A stretch of 15,280 nt of DNA from Thermodesulfobacteriota bacterium (GTDB lineage: Bacteria > Desulfobacterota > BSN033 > UBA1163), in the NCBI GenBank assembly GCA_030024065.1, contig JASEIE010000047.1, positions 1 through 15,280 of the forward strand, in the 5' to 3' direction. The translations under genes were made by a program, and so were the position numbers. Below the pieces are notes generated by a model, which had not been told where the DNA came from, made no database searches, and saw only the letters and a list, made by a program, of their open reading frames with translations. Positions 1 to 7,854 of the stretch are shown piece by piece (within the stretch, counting starts at the first letter, position 1; each line of letters begins with the position of its first letter).

Positions 1-83
1 AAGGCTTTTCCAGCACCCCCGCCCGGTTTTCGATATCGTTTTTTGCAACCGGTGGGTTAAAATATAATTATAAGGAGATACTT
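1..83 (+). promoter_or_regulatory. Leader of the first gene; ribosome binding site and weak promoter-like bases
   Basis: No gene is visible in this short stretch. An AAGGAGAT Shine-Dalgarno sequence at 72-79 sits just before the ATG at 84 and fixes that start. A perfect TATAAT occurs at 63-68. The only -35-like hexamer, TTGCAA at 43-48, is 14 bases away, which is too close for a normal sigma-70 promoter, and transcription starting about 7 bases after TATAAT would cut into the Shine-Dalgarno. The real promoter may lie outside the window. Confidence 0.3.
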
Positions 84-1217
84 ATGGCTAACCAAGAAAA
101 GATTACAGTGCTGGCAGTAGGTGATGTTTGTGTAAACCGCAAAGATCCGGATTCAGCATTCGCCTCTGTCACCCCAACAATCCAATCGGCAGATATTGCC
201 TTCTGTCAACTCGAGACAAATTACTCAGAAAGGGGGATTGCCCTTCCCCAGGCACGAACCCCCTTAAGGGCCCATCCCCGCAATGCTCCCGCCATCAAAA
301 AAGCAGGGTTTAATGTAGTCTCCTTTGCAAGCAATCATCATATGGATTTTGGAGCCGACGCCCTTTTGGACACCATTGATACGATGAGGGAAACAGGGAT
401 CGAGCTTATCGGTGTCGGGAAGAACATCGAAGAGGCCAGAAGATCCCAGATCGTTGATTGTAAAGGGACCAAGGTGGCCTTTTTAGCCTATAGTTCCATC
501 CTTCCTTTTGGATACTGGGCCGATGAGAAGAAGCCAGGGTGTGCCCCTATCAGAGGTTTCACAGTATACGAACAGGCGGAACCTGACCAACCTGGGACAC
601 CTGCTTTGATTCACTCCTTTGCACACGCAGGGGATAAAGCAGCCATGATCAAAGATATCCAGAAGGCCAAGGGGCAGGCGGACATTGTGATGGTTTCTAT
701 CCATTGGGGCATCCACTACAAAGAGGCTGAAATTGCTATGTACCAAAATGAGGTCGGTTACGCTGCCCTGGATGCGGGTGCAGATGTGATTCTGGGACAT
801 CATGCCCATATTTTAAAAGCGATTGAAATCTACAAAGGGAAACCGATTTTCTATAGCCTCTGTAATTTCGTCTTCGACCTGGAGCTGCCTTCCCATGTCC
901 TGAACGATCCTCACCGGGTCGCAAGGGTCCAACGATTGAATCCCAGCTGGAGGGTGGACCCCCAATATAAAGCCTATCCATTTCCGGTTGACTCCCGTAT
1001 GACCATAGGTGCCAAGATCATCATTTCTGACAAGAAAATAAGAAAGGTCTCCATCCTGCCAGCCTATGTCAATGAGGATTCATCACCTCGCTTTTTAAGC
1101 AAGAAGAATAAAGAGTTTAGTGATGTGGTTAGTTATATGGAAAGGATTACCAAAGCTCAGGGAATGGACACCCAATATCAGATTGAAGGCGATGAGGTTG
1201 TGGTCAGTCTCGACTGA
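84..1217 (+). CDS. CapA-family (PGA_cap type) metallophosphatase-like protein
   Basis: A 377-residue protein of the CapA/PgsA poly-gamma-glutamate capsule family, which has a calcineurin-like metallophosphatase fold. Visible motifs are GD at residues 13-14, LETN around 43-46, NHHMDFG at 84-90, HWG at 207-209, GHHAH at 238-242 and a downstream SLCNFVFD stretch. These match the metal-binding His/Asp/Asn positions of the family. Classical CapA proteins are membrane-anchored, but no signal peptide or membrane segment is visible here, so a cytoplasmic enzyme is likely. The start is supported by AAGGAGAT at 72-79. The gene ends with tandem stops TGA TAA (1215-1220), and the next gene begins 31 bases later with its own strong ribosome site, so the two are probably co-transcribed. 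Soluble CapA-like proteins have no settled function. A phosphatase or amide-ligase-associated role on an acidic metabolite is possible, but nothing here shows it. Confidence 0.85.
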   Translation: MANQEKITVLAVGDVCVNRKDPDSAFASVTPTIQSADIAFCQLETNYSERGIALPQARTPLRAHPRNAPAIKKAGFNVVSFASNHHMDFGADALLDTIDTMRETGIELIGVGKNIEEARRSQIVDCKGTKVAFLAYSSILPFGYWADEKKPGCAPIRGFTVYEQAEPDQPGTPALIHSFAHAGDKAAMIKDIQKAKGQADIVMVSIHWGIHYKEAEIAMYQNEVGYAALDAGADVILGHHAHILKAIEIYKGKPIFYSLCNFVFDLELPSHVLNDPHRVARVQRLNPSWRVDPQYKAYPFPVDSRMTIGAKIIISDKKIRKVSILPAYVNEDSSPRFLSKKNKEFSDVVSYMERITKAQGMDTQYQIEGDEVVVSLD

Positions 1218-1248
1218 TAAAAAACCTCTCTGGAGGTGAGGAGTAAAG

Positions 1249-2757
1249 ATGGGAACCAGTGAAGAGAAAAAAGGACCGCGAGGAAAGGTAGTTTGTAAAG
1301 AGGACGCATGCTATTGGGTATCGGAGGACGAGCAACAGCCCCAGCCAGCTCCAGCGCCAAAGAGTGAAGGGAAAAGAGAGGATGCCTCATGCTTCTATGC
1401 GAAGATGGTGCCCTCCCTACGCTACGAAGACATCCCTTCTGAAGCCGTGGAAGCAGTCAAAATGGATATCCTGGATACGCTTGCCACAACTCTGGCAGGT
1501 TCATCGGCAGAGGGAACCCGGGAGCTCATCGATCAAATCAAGTTTTGGGGAGGAAGGGAGGAGAGCAGTATTCTCATTCATGGTGGAAAAGTGCCCTCTC
1601 CTGAAGCTGCCCTGGTCAATGGTCAGATGGCCCACGCCAGGGATTATGATGACATCTATCACATCGCACGGGTTCATGTCGGGGCGGTCAACGTTCCCAC
1701 GGGCCTGGCCATGTCTGAGAAGGTAGGGGAAGTCAGTGGAAAGGAGTTCATCACCGCGATCCTCATGGGGATCGATATTGAGCTCAGGCTGGCTCAGGCT
1801 GCAAAGCTGTGGACGCAATTTCATCCTACCTGCACGTTTGGTTACTTCGGTGCCTGTGCCACGGCAGGGAGGCTCCTTGGCCTCAACGAAGGACAGATGC
1901 TGAATGCCTTTGGCATTGCCTACAGCCAGGCCTCCGGCAATAAACAGTGTATGCATGATGGGAGTTTGACCAAAAGGCTTCAACCCGGTCTGGCTGCACG
2001 GGGAGGAATTCTGGCAGTCCATCTGGCTCAGCGGGGTTACACCGGTACGACCAACAACCTGGAAGGAGAAGCAGGCCTCTTTGCCTTATACCACGGAGGG
2101 CAATATGACCCTGAACCCTTGACCAAAGATCTGGGTAAATATTTCGACGTGGTCAGATTGGGCTATAAACCTTTTCCATGTGCAGTTTGAAACCATACCT
2201 CCATCGAGGCCAGTTTGGCCTTGGTCAGGGAGAACGATCTGAAGCCCGAGCAGATTGCAGAGGTTGTCATCGGAGTGGACACCGGCGGCATGCATTACTG
2301 TGAGCCGGTCAGTGTAAGACACTATCCCAGGAATGCCGTCGATCTCCAGTTCAGCATTCCTTACAATGTCGCAAACGCCATCATCAACCGAAAGGTGAGC
2401 TTCGAACATTATACCGAGGAAGCTTTAGGGAGAAAGGACGTCCTTGAATTCCTCGCCACCAAGGTGAAATCGTGGTTGGATCCGGAAGTATGCTTCGACG
2501 ATGTCGGTAAGGCGTGTACGGCTGCACGCCTTCAGGTCAAGACCAAAGATGGAAAGTTATATGTCAAGAGAGTCGATCATCCTAAAGGCGATCCAACAAA
2601 CCCGATGACATTAGATGAGATCATCGAAAAGTTCTGGGATTGCGCCGAACTTTTGGCTAGGCCTATCGCCCGGGAAAATTTGAAAGCGGTGGTCGATCTG
2701 ATTGCTCATCTGGAGAAGGTGGAAAACGTAGCCTCGGTCGTAAGATTACTGACCTGA
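1249..2757 (+). CDS. MmgE/PrpD family protein with one in-frame UGA, probable selenoprotein
   Basis: Read through the TGA at 2188-2190, this is a 502-residue MmgE/PrpD protein, the family of 2-methylcitrate dehydratase, cis-aconitate decarboxylase and iminodisuccinate epimerase. Both halves are in the same frame and alignment to the paralog at 5172-6557 crosses the TGA without a gap. Family residues are present: D132/D134/D135, H143, H192, K242 (in TKRLQP) and H316, corresponding to the Asp, His, His, Lys and His of the cis-aconitate decarboxylase active site as I recall it. The TGA would be residue 314, in PCAV-U-NH, where the paralog has PCVRCSH, giving C311-x-x-U314. A hairpin follows at SECIS distance. 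The first ~45 residues are an unusual Pro/Glu/Lys-rich extension with three Cys before the family domain. The start is backed by GGAGGTGAGGAG upstream of 1249. The alternative is a pseudogene: TGC or TGT to TGA is one base change, but no other damage is seen. Confidence 0.78.
2188..2190 (+). other. Candidate selenocysteine codon (UGA, residue 314)
   Basis: This is the only in-frame stop within an otherwise complete 502-codon frame. Flanking codons read Pro-Cys-Ala-Val-UGA-Asn-His-Thr-Ser-Ile-Glu. The paralog at 5172 reads Pro-Cys-Val-Arg-Cys-Ser-His-Ala-Ser-Ile-Asp, so UGA takes the place of Cys276 there. The other three paralogs have Ser279, Ser274 and Thr280 at this position. A Cys or Ser/Thr counterpart is typical of selenocysteine sites. 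Direct proof would need mass spectrometry or selenium labelling. Confidence 0.7.
2203..2225 (+). promoter_or_regulatory. Candidate bacterial SECIS hairpin
   Basis: AGGCCA (2207-2212) and TGGCCT (2216-2221) pair perfectly around the loop GTT (2213-2215). The stem extends outward by G-U, C-G, U-G and A-U to about ten pairs (2203-2225). The loop begins 22 bases after the UGA and starts with G followed by U. From memory, bacterial SECIS elements place the apical loop about 16-37 bases after UGA and need a G near the loop start, so this fits. The same coding stretch in the paralog at 5172-6557, which has Cys instead of UGA, forms no comparable hairpin. That suggests the structure is not simply imposed by the protein sequence. 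Confidence 0.68.
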
Positions 2758-2855
2758 AGAGAGGAAAACGGAGAGGGACAGAAAAGATAGTTCAATTCAT
2801 GTCAGATATTGATTACAAAAATATCCCAGACAGATGAAGGATCGGAGGCATGATG

Positions 2856-3728
2856 ATGAAAAAGACGACTCAATTGCGGGAACTTCTCAAACAGCCTGGA
2901 ATCATTGTGGCTCCCGGGGCTCATAATGCCTTTGCCGCCAAGATTATCGAGCAGACAGGGGGATTCCAGGCCGTCTATATGACCGGTTCGGGCGCAGCGA
3001 TGAGCCTCATCGGGGAGCCTGATGTTGGGCTCTTGACCATGACGGAAATGGTCACCCAGGCCAGAAACCTGGTCAATGCGGTTCATTTGCCTGTGATTGC
3101 AGATGCCGACACAGGCTATGGCAATGCACTCAATGTGGTGAGAACGGTCAGGGAATTTGAACGGTCAGGGGTAGCAGCGATTCATCTGGAGGATCAGATT
3201 ACTCCAAAGAAGTGCGGACATTTTGAAGGGAAGCAGGTTGTCTCGCAGAACGAAATGGTTGGCAAAATAAAAGCTGCCGTAGATACAAGAGAGGATCCAG
3301 ATTTCGTCATTATCGCGCGCACCGATGCGCGGGCAGTATTGGGTTTCGGGGAGGCGATCCAGCGGGCCAACGCCTATGTGGAGGCGGGAGCGGATGTTAT
3401 TTTTTTTGAGGCCCCACAATCCATGGAAGAATTGAAAACCATTGTCCAATCCATCAGGGCTCCCCTGCTGGTCAATATGGACGAAGGCACGAAAACCCCT
3501 TTGCTTACGGTGAAAGAACTTGAAGAGATGGGGTTTAGAATTGTCATCTTCCCTCGTTCCATACCCTGTGTTGCTGCGAAGGCCATTCAAGAGCTCGTTC
3601 TCCATTTAAAAGAGACCGGTAGCACCCAAGGCTTTTTGAATCGAATTGTCACTTTTGAGGGAAGAAACCTGATCACAGGGCTCGCCAAATACAAAGAGAT
3701 GGAGAAAAAATACCTCGCGTTGGAGTAG
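2856..3728 (+). CDS. Isocitrate lyase/PEP mutase-family C-C lyase (methylisocitrate or dimethylmalate lyase-like)
   Basis: About 290 residues, the normal length for the PrpB / dimethylmalate lyase / oxaloacetate decarboxylase branch of the isocitrate lyase superfamily. Visible motifs are DADTGYG at residues 83-89 (Mg-binding Asp83 and Asp85), HLEDQ, then KKCGH with the catalytic Cys at 120, and IARTDA. The KKCGH cysteine argues for a lyase splitting a 2-hydroxy dicarboxylate or tricarboxylate into pyruvate, glyoxylate or oxaloacetate plus another acid, rather than a phosphonate enzyme. Three consecutive ATGs lie at 2850, 2853 and 2856. GGAGG at 2844-2848 is correctly spaced only for the later ones, so I chose 2856. 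It sits between MmgE/PrpD genes, which fits a methylcitrate-like or dimethylmalate-like cleavage step. The exact substrate cannot be read from sequence. Confidence 0.88.
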   Translation: MKKTTQLRELLKQPGIIVAPGAHNAFAAKIIEQTGGFQAVYMTGSGAAMSLIGEPDVGLLTMTEMVTQARNLVNAVHLPVIADADTGYGNALNVVRTVREFERSGVAAIHLEDQITPKKCGHFEGKQVVSQNEMVGKIKAAVDTREDPDFVIIARTDARAVLGFGEAIQRANAYVEAGADVIFFEAPQSMEELKTIVQSIRAPLLVNMDEGTKTPLLTVKELEEMGFRIVIFPRSIPCVAAKAIQELVLHLKETGSTQGFLNRIVTFEGRNLITGLAKYKEMEKKYLALE

Positions 3729-3764
3729 AACCCAGAATCGCTTTCTAAGACCCTTTATCAGAAG

Positions 3765-5147
3765 ATGGCATTGAGAATGAATGACAAACCGACAAGAGCT
3801 TTGGCACAATTTGCTTCGGAACTCACTTACGAAAAGATACCTTCATCCGTTATTGAGCGCATGAAGCTATGCCTTCTTGACACCTTTGGGTGCGGTCTTT
3901 TTGGTTCTACCCTGCCATGGGCAATCGTTATTGCCGACTTTGCCCAGGAATTAGGTGGGAAACAAGAATCTATCATCTGGGGGCGTAACGTCAAGGTCTC
4001 AGCCCCTAATGCAGCCTTGGCTAATGGAACTGCAGTCCATTCGTTCGAGCTTGATGACCTCCACAAGACTTCCATCGTCCATCCTGGGGGGATAGCGACT
4101 ACGTCCGCATTAGCCATGGCGGAGCGTATCGGTCATTGCAGTGGCAAGGACCTTCTTACGGCTATTGTTGCTGGTTATGAAGTTGCCATTCGGGTGGGAA
4201 TGAGTGTGGGGACATCCCATCTCCAAAGAGGTTTTCATCCTACGGGAACCCATGGCGCCTTTGGCGCTGGGGCTGCCGCAGGGAGGATCCTTAGATTAGA
4301 TACCGAGAAAATGACTCACGACTTAGGTATCGCTGGAACCCAGGCGGCAGGTTTAATGGCGGCACAATACTCAGCAATGGTAAAACGGATGCATGCCGGA
4401 AGAGCGGCTCAAAGTGGAGTGTATGGTGCGCTACTGGCCCAGAAGGGCTTCACCGGCATTGTGAATATTTTAGAGGCGGAATACGGAGGATATTGTAAGG
4501 TCATGGCAGATGTCAGTGATATGAGTAAACTGACCTCGGGCTTAGGAAAACATTATGAGACCAGCCGAGTCGGGTTCAAACCCTATGCGGCTGGAGGCAG
4601 CACCCATACCGCCCATGAGGCAGTTAAAGCGGTCATGGAAAAAAATAATCTCAGCGCGGATAGCATAGATAAGATTACCATCCGCGCCACTACAGCCACA
4701 TATCACCATACAAGCTGGGAGTATAAACCCGAAGGAGTCACCGCGGCTCAGATGAACATGCAGTATGTCGTGGCTATCACAGCTCTCGAGGGCGATATTT
4801 TCATTAATCAGTTTACCGAAGCGAAGGTGCAAGACCCTAAGATCATAGAATATAGTCGGAGGGTAGAGGTGATTCCCGATCCCGAACTGGATAAGCTGGG
4901 ACCCGAGTTCCGTCATGTCGTCATTGCTGAAATAAGAACAAGGAATGGGAAAATGTTTCATGAGCGGGTTGACACCGCCAAGGGGAGCGACAAAAGACCC
5001 ATGTCTGCCGATGAGATAAATCGTAAATATCAAATCCTGGCAAGCAAGGCCCTGAATCAACATCGTGTGGCTGAACTCAAGGAGATGGTTTTTAGTCTGG
5101 AAAAGGTTTCTGATGTTCGGGAAGTGGCCGAACTCCTCATTCCCTAA
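3765..5147 (+). CDS. MmgE/PrpD family protein (subgroup with KRMHAGRAAQSG)
   Basis: A complete 460-residue MmgE/PrpD protein. Family residues are D97/D98, H106, H158 (FHPTGTHG), K207 (VKRMHAG) and H281 (GSTHT), with Ser279 where the first paralog has UGA. The LEAEYGG stretch and the KRxHxGRAAQSG motif group it with the protein at 10309-11673 rather than with those at 1249, 5172 and 11774. All family catalytic positions are kept, so it should be an active hydro-lyase, decarboxylase or isomerase of a di- or tricarboxylate. Neither ATG 3765 nor in-frame ATG 3777 has a good Shine-Dalgarno. 3765 is taken as the start, and translation may depend partly on coupling to the gene ending at 3728. The next MmgE/PrpD gene starts 25 bases after its stop. 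Confidence 0.88.
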   Translation: MALRMNDKPTRALAQFASELTYEKIPSSVIERMKLCLLDTFGCGLFGSTLPWAIVIADFAQELGGKQESIIWGRNVKVSAPNAALANGTAVHSFELDDLHKTSIVHPGGIATTSALAMAERIGHCSGKDLLTAIVAGYEVAIRVGMSVGTSHLQRGFHPTGTHGAFGAGAAAGRILRLDTEKMTHDLGIAGTQAAGLMAAQYSAMVKRMHAGRAAQSGVYGALLAQKGFTGIVNILEAEYGGYCKVMADVSDMSKLTSGLGKHYETSRVGFKPYAAGGSTHTAHEAVKAVMEKNNLSADSIDKITIRATTATYHHTSWEYKPEGVTAAQMNMQYVVAITALEGDIFINQFTEAKVQDPKIIEYSRRVEVIPDPELDKLGPEFRHVVIAEIRTRNGKMFHERVDTAKGSDKRPMSADEINRKYQILASKALNQHRVAELKEMVFSLEKVSDVREVAELLIP

Positions 5148-5171
5148 ATATCAAAGGAGTGACTTGATTCG

Positions 5172-6557
5172 ATGGATGCAATCTATGATCTGGCTAAATA
5201 TATAGTGAATACCCGATATGAGGATATCCCCCAGAACGTAGTCAAGATCGCTAAAAAGTTCATTATCGATAGCATTGGAGTTGGCATGGCGGGTTCGAGC
5301 GCTCCGGGGAATGCCGAGATCATGGACTTGATAAAGGAGTGGGGAGGGAAAAAAGAGAGCAGCATCTTGGTCTATGGTACCAAGGTTCCAGCTCCTTTCG
5401 CAGCTTTTGCAAATAGCATCTTGATTCACAGTAACGATTACGACGATACGCATGATCAAACAGCCACTCATGCCAATGTCACCGCCCTCCCCGCGGCCTT
5501 GTCGATCGCTGAAAAAATGGGCGTCACCGGTAAAGAGTTGATCACCGCTGTCATCCTTGGGGTGGACCTGACATGCCGATTGGCCCTTGCCTCCAACCTG
5601 TTCCATGGCTGGCATAATACGGCCACTGTGGGAGTCTTTGGCGCAACGGCCGCTGCTGGCAAGATATTGGGATTGGGTCAAGAACAGATGGTGAATGCTA
5701 TGGGCATCGCCTATAGCCAGGCAGCGGGAAATCGGCAAGGTCGTCAGGATGGTGCTCTGACCAAGCGCTTGCAGCCTGCCTTTTCCACAAAAGCCGGTGT
5801 CACCTCGGCCATCTTTGCCCAAAGAGGTGTCACCGGAGCAAAAAATGTGATCCAGGGAGAATGGGGATTTTTCCGTCTTTATCATGACCCCAGCCGAAAA
5901 TTCGAACCCGATAAATGGGCCAACGTCCTGAAGGACGGGCTGGGAGAACGATTTGAGGTCGCCAATTTGGGAACAAAGCCCTACCCCTGTGTCCGCTGTT
6001 CCCATGCCTCGATCGATGGTGCCTTGGATCTCGCGATTCACCAAAATATAAAAGCTGGGGAAATCGAGGAGGTCACCATTTATACAAACCAAAGGGTGAT
6101 CGACACGGCTGGAGGCCCTTTTAAGATCCGGACGGACCCGTTAGTCGATGCCCAGTTTAGTATTCCTTACACGATAGCCACTGCACTCATCCGGAAGAAG
6201 ATAAATCTTGATACGTTTGAAGAGAAGACGATCAGGGATCGTGAAATAGGTAAACTGGCCGCTAAGGTTAAGGTCGTTCTTGACCCCGAATTTGAGCAGA
6301 GCGTTGCTGTCGAGGGACCGATCAGGATAAGAATTAAAATGAGGGACGGGAAGGAAATGGATCATCGTGTGGAGATCGCAAGAGGCCATCCTCAAAATCC
6401 GCTGAATGAGCAAGAACTTTCTGAAAAATTCAGGGATTGTCTGAAACACGCTGTGAAACCAATCCCCCATCAGAAAATTGAAAAAATCCTCTCTATGCTG
6501 ATGGAACTGGAGGAGGCGAATAATATTGCACAAGTGGTCAGGCTCATTAATGCGTAG
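5172..6557 (+). CDS. MmgE/PrpD family protein with C-x-x-C before the conserved His
   Basis: A complete 461-residue MmgE/PrpD protein. Family residues are D89/D91/D92, H100, H148, K198 (TKRLQP) and H278. C273-x-x-C276 lies just before H278, and Cys276 matches the UGA of the gene at 1249-2757. The two proteins also share the DGALTKRLQP-like segment and the FSIPY segment after the His, so this is the closest paralog in the window and the best template for judging the UGA. AAGGAGTGA at 5154-5162 supports the start at 5172. It lies directly between another MmgE/PrpD gene and the LeuC-like subunit, in the same transcription direction with short gaps. Reaction class is expected to be dehydration, decarboxylation or isomerisation of a carboxylic acid. 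The substrate is unknown. Confidence 0.9.
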   Translation: MDAIYDLAKYIVNTRYEDIPQNVVKIAKKFIIDSIGVGMAGSSAPGNAEIMDLIKEWGGKKESSILVYGTKVPAPFAAFANSILIHSNDYDDTHDQTATHANVTALPAALSIAEKMGVTGKELITAVILGVDLTCRLALASNLFHGWHNTATVGVFGATAAAGKILGLGQEQMVNAMGIAYSQAAGNRQGRQDGALTKRLQPAFSTKAGVTSAIFAQRGVTGAKNVIQGEWGFFRLYHDPSRKFEPDKWANVLKDGLGERFEVANLGTKPYPCVRCSHASIDGALDLAIHQNIKAGEIEEVTIYTNQRVIDTAGGPFKIRTDPLVDAQFSIPYTIATALIRKKINLDTFEEKTIRDREIGKLAAKVKVVLDPEFEQSVAVEGPIRIRIKMRDGKEMDHRVEIARGHPQNPLNEQELSEKFRDCLKHAVKPIPHQKIEKILSMLMELEEANNIAQVVRLINA

Positions 6558-6600
6558 GCTAGGATTCTGGCCTTAATGCTTGGACGGAGAAGGAGACAAC

Positions 6601-7854
6601 GTGGGAAAGACACTGGTTGAAAAGATTCTAAGCAGGAAGATGGGGCGTGATGTCGCTCCAGGGGAAACGATCGCCGTGGACGTCGATGTTGTTGCTTTGC
6701 ATGATGCCTCTGGTCCCCTGGCCGTTCGCCTAATGAATGAGAGAGGGTGGACCCAGGTCTTTGATCCCAAGAAAATCGTGTTCTGTAACGAATTCGGCCC
6801 TACCCCTGTGAAAGAAATTTCTAATGAACAGGCGTTGATACGTCATTTTGCGCAAGACCACGGGTGTCATTGGCATGAGGGAGGAACTGGGAATATCCAT
6901 TCCCATTTATTGGAGAACTATGTGAAATGCGGGGATGTTGTTATTGCGGGCGATTCTCATACCCCGACCCATGGAGTTTTGGGGGCATTCGCTACAGGGA
7001 TGGGTTCCACCGACGTGGTGGGTATACTGAAAACCGGGGAGACATGGCTGAAAGTCCCGCAAAGCTTTATGATTGAAGTCAATGGGAAACTTGCTCCTGG
7101 AGTATACTCAAAGGACGTTTTTCTCCACTTACTGGGTATGATCGGTTCGGAAGGGGCTATCTATAAGGCACTCGAATTTCGGGGTGAAACCATTCGTCAC
7201 CTCAGTATGGACGCCCGGGTGACCATAACGAGTATGGGTGTCGAGGCAGGTGCAAAAGTCGCGATCATGGAGACAGATAAGGAGACAGAGAATTTTCTGG
7301 AGTCGATGGGAAGAAAGGGTGACTTTCGGGAAATCAGAGCCGATGACGACGCCCGTTATGAGAGCAAGATCTCTATCGATGCATCCAAATTAGTTCCCAT
7401 GGTGGCGAAACCTCACAATGTCGATCATGTGGACAAAGTCAGCAATGTAAAGGGACTTAAACTCGACGAGGTTGTTCTGGGAAGCTGTACCAATGGACGG
7501 ACAGAGGATATGCACATTGCTGCGAAGATCTTGAAAGGAAAGACGGTGAAGCCATGGGTCCGCTTCATTGTGATACCGAATTCAAGAAAAGTTTTCCTGG
7601 AATGCCTAAAAGACGGTACCTTCCATACTCTGGCTGAAGCAGGAGGGATGATCTTGGCTCCTAACTGTGGCCCTTGTATGGGAGTCCATGAAGGGATACC
7701 CGCTGATAACGAAGTGGTCCTCTCCACTCAGAACAGGAATTTTCAAGGGAGAATGGGTAATCCAAAGGCTTTCGTATATCTGAGCAGCCCGGCAACAGCC
7801 GCCGCTTCAGCCCTGACCGGACATTTAACGGATCCCCGGGAGGTAATCGCATGA
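6601..7854 (+). CDS. Aconitase-superfamily hydro-lyase, large subunit (LeuC/HacA type)
   Basis: A 417-residue catalytic large subunit of the two-subunit aconitase superfamily (3-isopropylmalate isomerase, homoaconitase and dimethylmaleate hydratase relatives). The three cysteines that hold the [4Fe-4S] cluster are visible: C296 in GSCTNGR, and C356 and C359 in NCGPCMG. GDSHTPTHG and GMGSTDV are further family signatures. I start it at GTG 6601, which gives the family-typical opening VGKTLVEKIL and has AGGAG five bases upstream. An in-frame TTG at 6580 would add seven unlikely residues containing the ribosome site. The stop overlaps the small-subunit start in ATGATGA, so the subunits are translationally coupled. 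Leucine synthesis is not suggested by the neighbours. Hydration or dehydration of a branched dicarboxylate or tricarboxylate is more likely. Confidence 0.9.
   Translation: MGKTLVEKILSRKMGRDVAPGETIAVDVDVVALHDASGPLAVRLMNERGWTQVFDPKKIVFCNEFGPTPVKEISNEQALIRHFAQDHGCHWHEGGTGNIHSHLLENYVKCGDVVIAGDSHTPTHGVLGAFATGMGSTDVVGILKTGETWLKVPQSFMIEVNGKLAPGVYSKDVFLHLLGMIGSEGAIYKALEFRGETIRHLSMDARVTITSMGVEAGAKVAIMETDKETENFLESMGRKGDFREIRADDDARYESKISIDASKLVPMVAKPHNVDHVDKVSNVKGLKLDEVVLGSCTNGRTEDMHIAAKILKGKTVKPWVRFIVIPNSRKVFLECLKDGTFHTLAEAGGMILAPNCGPCMGVHEGIPADNEVVLSTQNRNFQGRMGNPKAFVYLSSPATAAASALTGHLTDPREVIA

Noticed and set aside
43..68. Promoter formed by TTGCAA and TATAAT before the first gene
   Set aside because: A 14-base spacer is too short, and the transcript would begin inside the Shine-Dalgarno sequence.
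2215..2757. A separate gene starting at TTG 2215 after the TGA
   Set aside because: The segment has no ribosome site, begins inside the conserved family domain and is in the same frame as 1249-2187. It is the C-terminal part of the same protein.
1249..2757. Pseudogene call for the interrupted MmgE/PrpD gene
   Set aside because: There is only one stop, no frameshift, full conservation after it, a Cys counterpart in a paralog and a SECIS-like hairpin. I kept pseudogene as the alternative rather than the main call.
5151..6092. A 313-codon open frame on the minus strand
   Set aside because: It lies wholly opposite a well-supported MmgE/PrpD gene, and its translation has no recognisable family features. 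It is an antisense shadow.
6580..6600. TTG 6580 as start of the large hydro-lyase subunit
   Set aside because: The extension would contain the AGGAG ribosome site that serves GTG 6601, and family members start at the GKTLVEKIL segment.
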